Source of the DNA: Pseudomonas sp. P818
Lineage (GTDB): Bacteria; Pseudomonadota; Gammaproteobacteria; Pseudomonadales; Pseudomonadaceae
Reading direction: 5' to 3'
NCBI RefSeq assembly: GCF_000418555.1
Contig: NZ_ATKM01000024.1
Location: 267,888-331,887 of the forward strand
DNA: 64,000 nt
In this document: in pieces, positions 1 to 7,937 of the stretch
Layout: the number at the start of each line of letters is the position of its first letter
Position numbering within the stretch: position 1 is the first letter of the stretch
Notes under the pieces: model-generated
Seen by the model: the letters and a program-made list of their open reading frames with translations, nothing else
Told to the model about the DNA's origin: nothing
Database searches by the model: none
Position numbers and translations under genes: made by a program

Positions 1-332
1 GCATCGTCGCCACGCCACACAGCCAACGCAGTACGGCGACCCTGCAGCTGCGCCTGGCGCCCGACTGCACCGAGCTGCCCTTGCTGGCACTGATCGACAG
101 CGCCGAACAGGCCCTCGGTACGCCGGTGCAAACAGCGGTGAAACGCGCAGACGAACAGGCCTTCGCCCTGGCCAACGGGCAGAACCTGATGTTCTGCGAG
201 GACGCCGCCCGCCGGCTGCACCGCGCCCTGCGCCAGCTGCCACAGGCCAACGCCTTCCGCCTCAGGGTGGTACACGCGGAAAGCCTGCACGCCCACGACG
301 CGGTGGCCGAAAGCCGCTGGAACTGGAGCTGA
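1..332 (+). CDS. folE2: GTP cyclohydrolase FolE2 (type IB), C-terminal part
   Basis: Partial gene: the frame is open from base 3 and runs off the left edge, so no start is visible. The translated end carries hallmarks of the COG1469/FolE2 family: a PHSQRS segment at the very beginning, then ALGTPVQTAVKR, NGQNLMFCEDAARR and a terminal ESLHAHDAVA. FolE2 makes dihydroneopterin triphosphate from GTP, the first step of folate synthesis. It is known as the metal-flexible stand-in for the zinc enzyme FolE and is usually under Zur control. It lies 3 bp before the ABC ATPase gene, so the two are likely co-transcribed, and that neighbourhood (metal importer, hisI and pyrC paralogues) fits zinc starvation. 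The Zur box, if present, would lie left of the window. Identification rests on remembered family motifs. Confidence 0.85.
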   Translation, partial: IVATPHSQRSTATLQLRLAPDCTELPLLALIDSAEQALGTPVQTAVKRADEQAFALANGQNLMFCEDAARRLHRALRQLPQANAFRLRVVHAESLHAHDAVAESRWNWS

Positions 333-335
333 ATC

Positions 336-1007
336 ATGATCACCTGCCATAACCTGCAGTGGGGGCCTGCCGGCCATCCCCTGACACCACCCCTCGACCT
401 GCACCTGCCCCGCGCCAGCCTGACGGCCGTGATCGGAGGCAACGGATGCGGCAAAAGCAGCTTGCTCAAGGTGATCGCAGGCATCGAGGCCCCCTTACAG
501 GGTCATATCGCACTGGGTGTCTCGCGCCTGGGTGGTATCGCCTATCTGGTGCAGCAACAGACCCTGGACCGGCAATTCCCGATCAAACTGCAGGATCTGG
601 TCAGCGCCGGCTTGTGGCGCAGCCCGCTCAGCCGCCAACAACGCCAGGAGCGACTGCATCAGGCCCTGCATGACTGGGGTTTGCTGGATCTGCGCCAGCA
701 CAGTCTGCAGGCGCTTTCCGGTGGCGAACTGCAACGCGCCCTGCTGGCACGCTTGAGCCTGACCGACGCCCAGCTTCTGCTGCTCGACGAGCCGGAATCA
801 GCCCTCGACGAGCATGGCCTCGCCCTGCTCTGGCAACACATCAAACGCTGGCAAGAGCAGGGCCGTACTCAGCTCATCGTCAGCCACGCCCTCGACAATC
901 TGGCTCAGCACCTCGACAGCGCCCTGCTGGTATCTCGTCACGGCTGCCGCCTGGCACCGATCCGCCAGTTGCTCAATCAGCGCTCGAGCCTGGAAAGAGT
1001 GGCCTGA
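336..1007 (+). CDS. metal ABC transporter ATP-binding protein (ZnuC-like)
   Basis: A 223-residue cytoplasmic ATPase that would energise uptake of zinc or manganese through the permease encoded next. Walker A is visible as GGNGCGKSS near residue 34, the ABC signature as LSGGELQRALLARL near residue 128, and Walker B as LLLLDEPESALD directly after it. Length is normal for ZnuC/MntB-type ATPases. The ATG at 336 follows a GGAG stretch about eight bases upstream and sits 3 bp after the folE2 stop; the permease gene starts 5 bp after its own stop. Placement inside an operon of zinc-sparing paralogues makes zinc the likely substrate, but the ATPase sequence does not define the metal. Confidence 0.9.
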   Translation: MITCHNLQWGPAGHPLTPPLDLHLPRASLTAVIGGNGCGKSSLLKVIAGIEAPLQGHIALGVSRLGGIAYLVQQQTLDRQFPIKLQDLVSAGLWRSPLSRQQRQERLHQALHDWGLLDLRQHSLQALSGGELQRALLARLSLTDAQLLLLDEPESALDEHGLALLWQHIKRWQEQGRTQLIVSHALDNLAQHLDSALLVSRHGCRLAPIRQLLNQRSSLERVA

Positions 1008-1012
1008 GAGAA

Positions 1013-1873
1013 ATGGAGCTGCTCTGGAGCCCATTCGTCGAGTTCGCCTTCATGCGCCGCGCCCTTATTGGCGGGGTGGCCTTGGCTGTCAGTGCGGGGC
1101 CGCTAGGCGTGTTTCTGGTGCTGCGACGCCTTAGCCTCATGGGCGATGCCATCGGCCACGGCATTCTGCCCGGCGCGGCCCTGGGTTTCTGGCTCTGCGG
1201 CCTGAGCCTGCCGGCGCTGACCATCGGCGGTCTGGTTGCGGGGCTCGGCATGGCCGGGCTCGCCGCCTGGGTGACCCGCCGCACCGGCCTGCGCGAGGAT
1301 GCCAGCCTGGCCGCAATCTACCCTATCTCGCTGGCCAGTGGCGTCCTGCTGCTGGGGCTGGCCAGCAAGAAGCTCGACCTGCTGCACCTGTTGTTCGGTT
1401 CGGTGTTGGCCGTTGATCCGCCGACCCTAAATGGCATGTTGCTGGTGTCCATCGGCAGCCTGATCGTATTGACGCTGATCTACCGCTGGCTGTTGATGGA
1501 CAGCCTGGATCCGCTCTTTCTCGCCAGCGTCAGCCGCTTCGGTGCGGTGGCCTACGGACTGTTCCTGAGCCTGGTGGTACTCAACCTGGTGATCGGCTTT
1601 CAGGCCATCGGCGCCCTCATGGTGGTCGGCCTGATGATGCTGCCGGCCGCCGCCACACAGTTCTGGAGCCGCACGCTACCGGTCAGGTTGCTGCTGGCCG
1701 CCTTCATCGGTGCCACCTGTGTCTGGCTGGGCCTGCTGCTGTCGTACTACAGCAACCTGCCGAGTGGCCCCTGCATCGTATTGCTCGCCGGCCTTGCCTA
1801 CGGCGCTTCCGTTCTGCTGGGCCCGCTCAATGGCCTGCTGCGCCGCCGCCCACGTCTATCACCCACTTGTTGA
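1013..1873 (+). CDS. metal ABC transporter permease (ABC-3 / ZnuB-like)
   Basis: A 286-residue inner-membrane protein of the ABC-3 family, the channel of cluster 9 (A-I) importers for Zn2+ or Mn2+. The sequence is strongly hydrophobic with roughly eight membrane spans. The family segment LRRLSLMGDAIGHGILPGAALGF lies near residues 38-60 and is the likely coupling and channel region; GFQAIGALMVVGLMMLPAA, another conserved stretch, is near residue 196. It lies between the ATPase gene (5 bp gap) and the periplasmic receptor gene (9 bp gap), so a complete importer is encoded here. Confidence 0.92.
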   Translation: MELLWSPFVEFAFMRRALIGGVALAVSAGPLGVFLVLRRLSLMGDAIGHGILPGAALGFWLCGLSLPALTIGGLVAGLGMAGLAAWVTRRTGLREDASLAAIYPISLASGVLLLGLASKKLDLLHLLFGSVLAVDPPTLNGMLLVSIGSLIVLTLIYRWLLMDSLDPLFLASVSRFGAVAYGLFLSLVVLNLVIGFQAIGALMVVGLMMLPAAATQFWSRTLPVRLLLAAFIGATCVWLGLLLSYYSNLPSGPCIVLLAGLAYGASVLLGPLNGLLRRRPRLSPTC

Positions 1874-1882
1874 GGAACAACC

Positions 1883-2755
1883 ATGCGCATCCTGATCGCC
1901 CTGCTGACCCTGAGCCTTGCCCTCTGCGCAAGCGCCGAGGACAGACTAAAAGTCGTTACCAGCTTCAGCATTCTGGCCGACATGACCCAACAGATTGCCG
2001 GGGACAAGCTCGAGCTGCACAACCTCGTGGGCGCAGATGCCGATGCGCATGTCTATCAGCCCACTGCACAGGACGCCAAGGCGGTCCTCGGCGCAGACCT
2101 GATCATCGCCAATGGCCTGGGCTTCGAGCCCTGGCTCGACCGCCTGATCGCCAGCAGCGAAGCACCTGGCATGCGCATTGACGCCAGCGCCGGCGTGTTG
2201 CCGCTGATGCTCGACGAGGACGGCCATCGGGTGGCCGATCCGCATGCCTGGCAGAACCTGGCCAATGCCGAGATCTACGTACAGAACATCGCCAAAGCAC
2301 TCAGCCAGGCCGATCCGAAAAACGCCGAGCACTACCAGGCAGGACGCGATGCCTACCTGGCGCAGATTCGCAACCTGCTCGCCGAGGCCAAGGCCGGGCT
2401 GGGCCAACTGCCCGCGGCGCAGCGCACCATCATTACCAGCCATGACGCCTTCGGCTATCTGGGCAAGGCCTATGGCCTGAAGTTCATCGCGCCCCAGGGC
2501 CTGAGCACGGAAGACGAACCCTCCGCCGCCGAAGTGTCTGCGCTGATCCGGCAGATCCGCGCTGACGGCGTAAAAGCCGTATTCGTCGAAAATATCCGCG
2601 ACCCGCGCCTGATCCAACAGATCGCCGCCGAAGGCGGTGCCAAGGTAGGCGGTACTCTGTATTCCGACGCACTGGCCAGCGAGGGCCCCGCCAGCACTTA
2701 CCTGGGGATGTTCAAGCACAACCTCGTTACCCTGTTGGCGGCGTTGCAGCCATGA
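1883..2755 (+). CDS. metal ABC transporter substrate-binding protein (ZnuA/TroA-like)
   Basis: A 290-residue periplasmic receptor of the cluster A-I family. An N-terminal signal peptide ends near CASA-ED (residue 19). Expected metal ligands are visible as His56 (HVYQP), His121 (DPHAW), His187 (TSHDAF) and Asp262 (YSDAL). A histidine at the third position is the zinc (TroA/ZnuA) pattern, whereas manganese receptors usually carry Glu there. The His-rich loop of classical ZnuA is missing, so this is a short-loop form. A GAGGAAC ribosome-binding site precedes the ATG. The stop overlaps the hisI start (ATGA), tying the importer to the downstream biosynthetic paralogues. Zinc is inferred from ligands and context, not proven. 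Confidence 0.9.
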   Translation: MRILIALLTLSLALCASAEDRLKVVTSFSILADMTQQIAGDKLELHNLVGADADAHVYQPTAQDAKAVLGADLIIANGLGFEPWLDRLIASSEAPGMRIDASAGVLPLMLDEDGHRVADPHAWQNLANAEIYVQNIAKALSQADPKNAEHYQAGRDAYLAQIRNLLAEAKAGLGQLPAAQRTIITSHDAFGYLGKAYGLKFIAPQGLSTEDEPSAAEVSALIRQIRADGVKAVFVENIRDPRLIQQIAAEGGAKVGGTLYSDALASEGPASTYLGMFKHNLVTLLAALQP

Positions 2756-3162
2756 GCCTGTGGCTCGAGCTGGAGCAGGCCCGGCGCGGTCATAGCCGGC
2801 CGTTGGCCGAGGTGCTCGACGCCATACCCTGGAACGCCGACGGCCTGGTTGCGGCCATCGCCCAGCGCCACGACGACGGCGAGGTGCTGATGCTGGCCTG
2901 GATGAATCGCCGCGCCCTGGAAGAAACCCTGGCCAGCGGCCAGGTCTGCTACTGGTCGCGCTCGCGCCAGCAACTGTGGCGCAAGGGCGAAACCAGCGGC
3001 CATCGCCAGCGCCTGCTCAGCGCCCACCTAGATTGCGACGGCGACGCCCTGTTGCTCAGGGTCGAGCAGCAGGGCCCGGCCTGCCACACCGGGCGGCCCA
3101 GCTGTTTCTACAACGAGCTGGACGGCGAGCGCCTGCGCGTGGCCGTGAGCCGACCGACATGA
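2752..3162 (+). CDS. hisI: phosphoribosyl-AMP cyclohydrolase (HisI paralogue)
   Basis: A 136-residue HisI domain protein without the HisE domain. The enzyme opens the adenine ring of phosphoribosyl-AMP in histidine synthesis. The Mg-site region LDCDGDALL and the conserved end ACHTGRPSCFYN are present, so the three cysteines known as zinc ligands (one in LDCDGD, two in CHTGRPSC) are retained. That is notable, because operons of this type usually carry paralogues thought to work when zinc is scarce. The start overlaps the stop of the metal receptor gene, and its own stop overlaps yidD (ATGA). A housekeeping hisI would be expected elsewhere in the genome. Confidence 0.9.
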   Translation: MSLWLELEQARRGHSRPLAEVLDAIPWNADGLVAAIAQRHDDGEVLMLAWMNRRALEETLASGQVCYWSRSRQQLWRKGETSGHRQRLLSAHLDCDGDALLLRVEQQGPACHTGRPSCFYNELDGERLRVAVSRPT

Positions 3163-3404
3163 GACGCCTGGCCATCGCCCTGGTGCGTTTCTACCAGTAC
3201 CTGATCAGCCCGCTGCTCGGGCCGCGCTGCCGCTTTCATCCGAGCTGCTCGCACTACGCCATCGAGGCACTGGAAAAACATGGCCTGCTGCGCGGTCTGT
3301 GGCTGACCCTGCGTCGCCTGCTGCGCTGTCATCCCTGGCATCCCGGCGGCTACGACCCGGTGCCCCCCATCCATCGCTGCTCCCAGGAACATCGCCATGA
3401 CTGA
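3159..3404 (+). CDS. yidD: membrane protein insertion efficiency factor YidD
   Basis: An 81-residue protein with the full YidD/COG0759 pattern: IRFYQYLISP-like start (VRFYQYLISPLLG), then RCRFHPSCSHYAIEAL, and the closing RCHPWHPGGYDPVP. YidD is a small amphipathic protein at the inner membrane that assists YidC insertion. The usual yidD copy sits between rnpA and yidC near the origin, so one inside a metal-starvation operon is a second copy or a relocated one. The ATG at 3159 overlaps the hisI stop, and the gene overlaps pyrC by 8 bp. Why this operon carries it is unclear. Confidence 0.92.
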   Translation: MRRLAIALVRFYQYLISPLLGPRCRFHPSCSHYAIEALEKHGLLRGLWLTLRRLLRCHPWHPGGYDPVPPIHRCSQEHRHD

Positions 3405-4737
3405 CCTGCTGATTCGTAATGCCCGCCTGGTCAACGAAGGCCGGGAGTTCGAGGCCGATATCCGGGTGCATAACGGCCGTATCGAAAAGATCGCCAGCAG
3501 CATCGACGGCCTCAACGCCAGCCTGGAGATCGACGCCGCCGGCCAGTACCTGCTGCCCGGGATGATCGACGACCAGGTGCACTTCCGCGACCCCGGCGCG
3601 CCGCACAAGGGCAGCTTCGCCAGCGAGTCGCGCGCAGCGGTAGCCGGCGGTATCACCAGCGTGATGGACATGCCCAACACCAACCCGCCGACCCTGACCC
3701 TGGAGGCGCTGGCGGCCAAGGAGCAACGCGCCGCCGGATGCTCGCGGGTCAACTACGGCTTTCACTTCGGCGTCAGCCACGACAACCTCGACACCATCGC
3801 CGCACTCGACCCCAGCCGCGTCGCAGCGGTGAAGGTGTTCATGGGCGCCAGCACCGGCAACATGCTGGTCGACGACCTGCCGGCGCTGGAGCGGCTGTTC
3901 CGCGATTGCCCGACCGTGCTGCTGACGCATTGCGAGCACACCCCGCGCATCCATGAACGCGAGGCGCAGTGCCAGGCGCGCTTCGGCGACGATATTCCCG
4001 CCAGCGAGCACCCGACGATCCGCGACGCCGAGGCCTGCTACCAGTCTTCCAGCCTGGCCGTGAGCCTGGCTCAGCGTTATGGCACGCGTCTGCACGTGCT
4101 GCACATCACCACGGCGCGCGAACTGGGCCTGTTCCAGCCAGGCCCGCTGGCCGGTAAACAGATCACCGCCGAGGTCTGCGCCCATCACCTGTACTTCGAT
4201 GACCGCGACTACGCCGCGCTCGGCCACCTGATCAAATGCAACCCGGCGATCAAGACCCAGGCCGACCGCAACGCCCTGCGTCAGGCCTTGCTGTGCGGGC
4301 GCCTGGACATCATCGGCACCGACCACGCGCCGCACACCTGGGAGGAAAAGCATCGCCCCTACCTGCAAGCCCCATCCGGCCTGCCGCTGGTGCAGCACGC
4401 CCTGCCATCGTTGCTGGAGTTGGTGGCCGACGACCTGCTGCCACTGCCGACGCTGGTGGAAAAGACCAGCCACGCCGTGGCCGAGCGCTTCGCCATCGAG
4501 CAGCGCGGCTACCTGCGCGAAGGCTACTGGGCCGACCTGTGCCTGATCGAACGCCTGGCCGAGCCACGCCCGGTGGCGGCCGATCCGATCCTCGCCCACT
4601 GCGGCTGGACGCCATTTCAGGGCCGCAGCTTCCGCCATGCCGTGCGCAGCACCTTCGTTTCCGGGCAACTGGCGTGGCACGCCGGCCAGGTACAGGGCGA
4701 TTGCCAGGGACTGCCACTGCGCTATCGGCGCACTTGA
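3397..4737 (+). CDS. pyrC2: dihydroorotase, PyrC2-type paralogue
   Basis: A 446-residue amidohydrolase of the class I dihydroorotase/allantoinase group, which closes carbamoyl-aspartate to dihydroorotate in pyrimidine synthesis. The usual HxH metal motif reads Q60-V-H62 within MIDDQVHFRDPG, so the first histidine ligand is glutamine. Other active-site elements remain: the candidate carbamylated Lys146 (VKVFMGASTG), His178 (THCEH), His236 (VLHIT) and the catalytic Asp309 in GTDHAPH. The DDQVHF form is known in a dihydroorotase subgroup, so the enzyme may be active with altered metal demand. It is the last gene of the zinc-linked operon and overlaps yidD by 8 bp. Allantoinase or hydantoinase activity cannot be fully excluded. 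Confidence 0.87.
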   Translation: MTDLLIRNARLVNEGREFEADIRVHNGRIEKIASSIDGLNASLEIDAAGQYLLPGMIDDQVHFRDPGAPHKGSFASESRAAVAGGITSVMDMPNTNPPTLTLEALAAKEQRAAGCSRVNYGFHFGVSHDNLDTIAALDPSRVAAVKVFMGASTGNMLVDDLPALERLFRDCPTVLLTHCEHTPRIHEREAQCQARFGDDIPASEHPTIRDAEACYQSSSLAVSLAQRYGTRLHVLHITTARELGLFQPGPLAGKQITAEVCAHHLYFDDRDYAALGHLIKCNPAIKTQADRNALRQALLCGRLDIIGTDHAPHTWEEKHRPYLQAPSGLPLVQHALPSLLELVADDLLPLPTLVEKTSHAVAERFAIEQRGYLREGYWADLCLIERLAEPRPVAADPILAHCGWTPFQGRSFRHAVRSTFVSGQLAWHAGQVQGDCQGLPLRYRRT

Positions 4738-4740
4738 ACC

Positions 4741-4767
4741 TCGGCCCGGCGCGACGCCTCGGGCCGA
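4741..4767 (+). terminator. hairpin after pyrC2, possible terminator
   Basis: Arms of eight bases (TCGGCCCG and CGGGCCGA) around an 11-base loop begin 3 bp after the pyrC2 stop. No T-run follows, so if it terminates transcription it would need Rho or merely stabilise the 3' end of the operon transcript. Confidence 0.4.
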
Positions 4768-4886
4768 ACCCGGCATGACCGCTGCCGGTCTGTTATGACA
4801 GCCACTGTCCTCATAGCGACACCCCGGGAGGACATCGCATCGTTATGCTCGTATCCTCTAATGCCAGCCTGCCAGCGAGGTCCCCC

Positions 4887-6806
4887 ATGCAGATCGAGCT
4901 GATCGAGATCCGCGATCACCTGAATCGCTTCGCCCCCTTCGACAACCTGCCGGAACAGACACTCGACGAGATCGCCCGCCAGGTGCAAGTCGGCTATTTC
5001 AAGGCCGGCAGCGAGATTCTCGCCGCCGGAGCGCCGATTCACGAGCTGCACTACGTGCGCAGTGGCGCGGTGGAAATCCATCGCCGCGGGGGCGAACTGC
5101 ACAACCGCCTGACCGAAGGCGATATCTTCGGTCAGGCCGGCCTGCTGCGTGGCAACAAGGTACGTCTGGGCGCAAGAGCGCTGGAAGACAGCCTGATCTA
5201 CTTCATTCCCGGGCCCCTGTTTCAGCAACTCTGCGACCAGTTCGACAGCTTTGCCGACTTCGTCGAGGCCGAAGGCCAGTCGCGGCTCAAATCCGCCCTC
5301 GAAGACAGCCATGGCAAAGCCAGCGAGCTGATGAAGATCAGGGTGCGCAAACTGATCAGCCGCTCACCGGTCAGTGTCCCGCTGGACATGCCCGTGCAGC
5401 AGGTGGCCAAGGTCATGAGCGAGCAGAGCGTGTCCTCGGTCATCATCGTCAACCCCGGCCGGCGCTGGCCCAACCCCGCACAGGTGCAGGTGGCCGATCA
5501 GCAGCATCAGGTGATGGCCGGTATCCTCACCGACCGCGACCTGCGCACCCGCGTGCTGGCCGAAGGGTTGCCAGGCGACACGCCGGTCAGCCAGGTGATG
5601 ACGCCCGGCCCGGTCACCGTGCAGGCCGACGAGTCGGTGTTCGAGGCCATGCTGTGCATGCTGCGCAACAACATTCACCACCTGCCCGTGCTGCAGCGGC
5701 GTCGCCCGGTCGGCATGATCTCGCTGGCCGACGTCATTCGCTACGAGTCACGCAGCAGCCTGTACCTGGTCAACAGCATCTTCAACAAGAACTCGGTGGA
5801 AGGCCTCAAGAGCCTGCTGCCGGACCTGCACGCGACCTTCGTACGCATGGTCGCCGACGATGCCAGCGCACACATGGTCGGCCGTGCCATGAGCAGTATC
5901 GGCCGCGCCTTCACCCGCCGCCTGCTGGTACTCGCCGAGGAAAAGCTCGGACCGCCGCCGGTGCCCTACTGCTTCATGATTGCCGGCTCGATGGCACGTG
6001 ACGAGCAACTGCTGCTCACCGACCAGGACAATGCCCTGGTACTGGACGACAGCTTCGACCCCGACCGGCACGATGCCTACTTTTCCGAACTGGCGCAGTT
6101 CGTCAGCAACGGCCTGTCGGCTTGCGGCTATGCCTATTGCAAGGGCGGCATCATGGCCAGCAACCCGAAATGGCGCCAGCCGCTGAAGGTCTGGCGCGGC
6201 TACTTCAGCCAGTGGATCGAGCAGCCCAACCCGGAGACGCTGCTCAACAGCAGCATCTTCTTCGACCTCGATGGCGTGTACGGCAATACCGCGCTGGTGG
6301 AAAACCTCAAGGAGCTGCTGGCGGAAAAAGCCAGCGCCACCCCCGCCTTCCTCGCTGCGCTGGCACGCAACGCACTCAATCGCACGCCGCCGCTGGGTTT
6401 CTTCCGTACCTTCGTCATGGAGACCGACGGCCGGCAGAAGAACATCATCAACCTCAAGGGCCGTGGTACTGCGCCCCTGACCGACCTGATCCGCGTGCAT
6501 GCCCTGGCCTGCGGTTCCAAGGCGCAGAATTCGCTGGAGCGCCTGGATGCCATCGCCGCCACCAAGCTGCTGCCCAAGGAAGCGCTGGATCATTTGCGCT
6601 ACGCCTTCGAGTTCCTCAGCCTGGTGCGCATCCGCCACCAGGCACGTGAGGTGGAGGCCGGCAACCCGCCCGACAACTACGTCGAGCCGGAGAAATTCAG
6701 CTCCAGCGAACGCCACCACCTCAAAGAAGCCTTCCAGGTAGTGAGCAACGCCCAGAAATTCCTGCGTTTCCGCTACCCGGCCCAGCCCCTGCCTCGCCCG
6801 CAATGA
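4887..6806 (+). CDS. cNMP-binding / CBS / DUF294 nucleotidyltransferase-like protein
   Basis: A 639-residue cytoplasmic protein with a cyclic-nucleotide-binding domain (about residues 15-130), a CBS pair (about 155-290), a DUF294 nucleotidyltransferase-like domain, and the DUF294 C-terminal domain (about 460-625). The GSMARDE signature with the DQDNALV acidic patch lies near residues 367-385, resembling the GSxxRxE motif of GlnD-type nucleotidyltransferases. The ATG at 4887 is chosen over one at 4845 because an AGCGAGG ribosome-binding site lies just before it and the family domain starts there. It overlaps the following exonuclease gene (ATGA), a pairing common in Pseudomonas. The substrate is unknown; a role in signalling or carbon control is inference. 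Confidence 0.85.
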   Translation: MQIELIEIRDHLNRFAPFDNLPEQTLDEIARQVQVGYFKAGSEILAAGAPIHELHYVRSGAVEIHRRGGELHNRLTEGDIFGQAGLLRGNKVRLGARALEDSLIYFIPGPLFQQLCDQFDSFADFVEAEGQSRLKSALEDSHGKASELMKIRVRKLISRSPVSVPLDMPVQQVAKVMSEQSVSSVIIVNPGRRWPNPAQVQVADQQHQVMAGILTDRDLRTRVLAEGLPGDTPVSQVMTPGPVTVQADESVFEAMLCMLRNNIHHLPVLQRRRPVGMISLADVIRYESRSSLYLVNSIFNKNSVEGLKSLLPDLHATFVRMVADDASAHMVGRAMSSIGRAFTRRLLVLAEEKLGPPPVPYCFMIAGSMARDEQLLLTDQDNALVLDDSFDPDRHDAYFSELAQFVSNGLSACGYAYCKGGIMASNPKWRQPLKVWRGYFSQWIEQPNPETLLNSSIFFDLDGVYGNTALVENLKELLAEKASATPAFLAALARNALNRTPPLGFFRTFVMETDGRQKNIINLKGRGTAPLTDLIRVHALACGSKAQNSLERLDAIAATKLLPKEALDHLRYAFEFLSLVRIRHQAREVEAGNPPDNYVEPEKFSSSERHHLKEAFQVVSNAQKFLRFRYPAQPLPRPQ

Positions 6807-7510
6807 GTACGTATCAGAATCAGGACTGGCCGCAGCTCTTTGCAGAACGTGCCACCAGCAGCCAGGACGAACGCCTGCGCGCCTATTACCGCGCCGGTTG
6901 CATAGCCGCCGACACCCCGCTGGAGGATGCGCCGCTGGTCGCCCTGGACGTGGAGACCACCGGCCTCGACCCGCGTGAACATGCCATCGTCAGCCTTGGC
7001 CTGGTACCGCTGAACCTGCAACGCATCCGCTGCGCCGAGGCGCGTTACTGGGTGGTCAAACCCACCAGCGAGCTGAGTGCCGAATCGGTCACCTTTCACC
7101 ACATCACCCACTCCGACATCCGCCACGCCCCACGTCTGGCAAACATACTCGACGAGCTGCTCGAAGCCCTGGCCGGCAAGGTGGTGGTGGCGCACTACCG
7201 CAAGATCGAACGCAACTTCCTCGACCAGGCGCTGCGCCAGCACCTGGGTGAAGGGCTGACCTTCCCGATCATCGACACCATGGAGCTGGAAGCGCGCCTG
7301 CATCCCAAGCGCAGCATCAGCTGGTGGGATCGCCTGCGTGGCCGCCGCCCGCTGTCCATCCGCCTAGCCGACAGCCGCCAGCGCTACGGCCTGCCGATCT
7401 ACTCCGCCCACCATGCGCTGACCGACGCCCTGGCCTGTGGTGAACTGCTGCAGGCACAGGCGGCGACGCACTACCCGGCGCATACACCGGTTGGGGCTCT
7501 GTGGAGCTGA
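6803..7510 (+). CDS. 3'-5' exonuclease, DnaQ/DEDDh family
   Basis: A 235-residue exonuclease-fold protein. The first motif is ALDVETTGLD, with Asp49 and Glu51 as metal ligands. A central Asp lies in RNFLDQ, and the DEDDh end is visible as HHALTDALA near residue 205. Family members remove nucleotides from DNA or RNA 3' ends, as the epsilon subunit of DNA polymerase III does, but this shorter protein is not housekeeping DnaQ. Its start overlaps the stop of the DUF294 protein gene, so the two are translated together, suggesting a shared and still unclear role. Confidence 0.87.
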   Translation: MSTYQNQDWPQLFAERATSSQDERLRAYYRAGCIAADTPLEDAPLVALDVETTGLDPREHAIVSLGLVPLNLQRIRCAEARYWVVKPTSELSAESVTFHHITHSDIRHAPRLANILDELLEALAGKVVVAHYRKIERNFLDQALRQHLGEGLTFPIIDTMELEARLHPKRSISWWDRLRGRRPLSIRLADSRQRYGLPIYSAHHALTDALACGELLQAQAATHYPAHTPVGALWS

Positions 7511-7525
7511 AACCAACCGCCCACG

Positions 7526-7549
7526 TTGTAGGAGCGGCTTTAGCCGCGA
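7526..7549. repeat. REP element, forward
   Basis: A Pseudomonas-type REP unit reading TTGTAGGAGCGG followed by CTTTAGCCGCGA, an imperfect palindrome around GCGGCTTTAGCCGC. An inverted partner is at 7902-7924, so the two flank the DUF2986 gene head to head. Other copies lie at 35757, 35794, 38719 and 47564. Confidence 0.8.
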
Positions 7550-7679
7550 AGCTTTTGCTTTCCAATGCCGCGTTGCAAGCCGGGCATTAAGTAACGAGGG
7601 GGGTGGTTGAGCATAGCTGTACCCATCCTGCGGGCGCCGCGTGAGGATCATCAATTCAGGACAAAGCAGACTCACAACC

Positions 7680-7841
7680 ATGAATCGCCGCAAAAAGATC
7701 AAGCAGCTACTCGAAGTCTACGCCAAGAAGGCCAACGCCAAGCTTGCGCCCAAAAGCAACAAACCCAAGTACATCAGCAAGGCTGACAGGGCGAGGTTGG
7801 AGGCTGAAGCGGCTCAAGAGCCTCTCGCGCCCGCTGAATAA
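7680..7841 (+). CDS. DUF2986 small basic protein
   Basis: A 53-residue, lysine-rich protein starting MNRRKKIKQLLEVYAKKANAK and ending in a Glu/Ala-rich tail. It matches what I recall of DUF2986, a family of short cytosolic proteins with no assigned function. The ATG at 7680 is preferred over an in-frame start 39 bases upstream because the family begins with MNRRKKI. It stands alone between two inverted REP units, with an unrelated LysR gene downstream on the other strand. The high charge could suit nucleic-acid or ribosome contact, but nothing in the sequence proves this. Confidence 0.75.
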   Translation: MNRRKKIKQLLEVYAKKANAKLAPKSNKPKYISKADRARLEAEAAQEPLAPAE

Positions 7842-7901
7842 AAGTCGGATAGATGGATGATGCCCACGATGTGCGTGGGCAGCATCGAAACGCCAAGAGC
7901 A

Positions 7902-7924
7902 TCGCGGCTAAAGCCGCTCCCACA
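7902..7924. repeat. REP element, inverted
   Basis: Reads TCGCGGCTAAAGCCGC then TCCCACA, the reverse complement of the REP unit at 7526-7549 apart from one base. It ends 13 bp before the stop of the LysR gene on the minus strand and may protect or separate the converging transcripts. Confidence 0.8.
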
Positions 7925-7937
7925 GAGCAGGATGGCG

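Noticed and set aside
3205..4776. A 523-residue open frame on the minus strand opposite pyrC2
   Set aside because: It is the complement of a clear dihydroorotase gene, its product is low-complexity (Gly/Val/Gln-rich) and matches no family; long antisense frames are common in GC-rich DNA.
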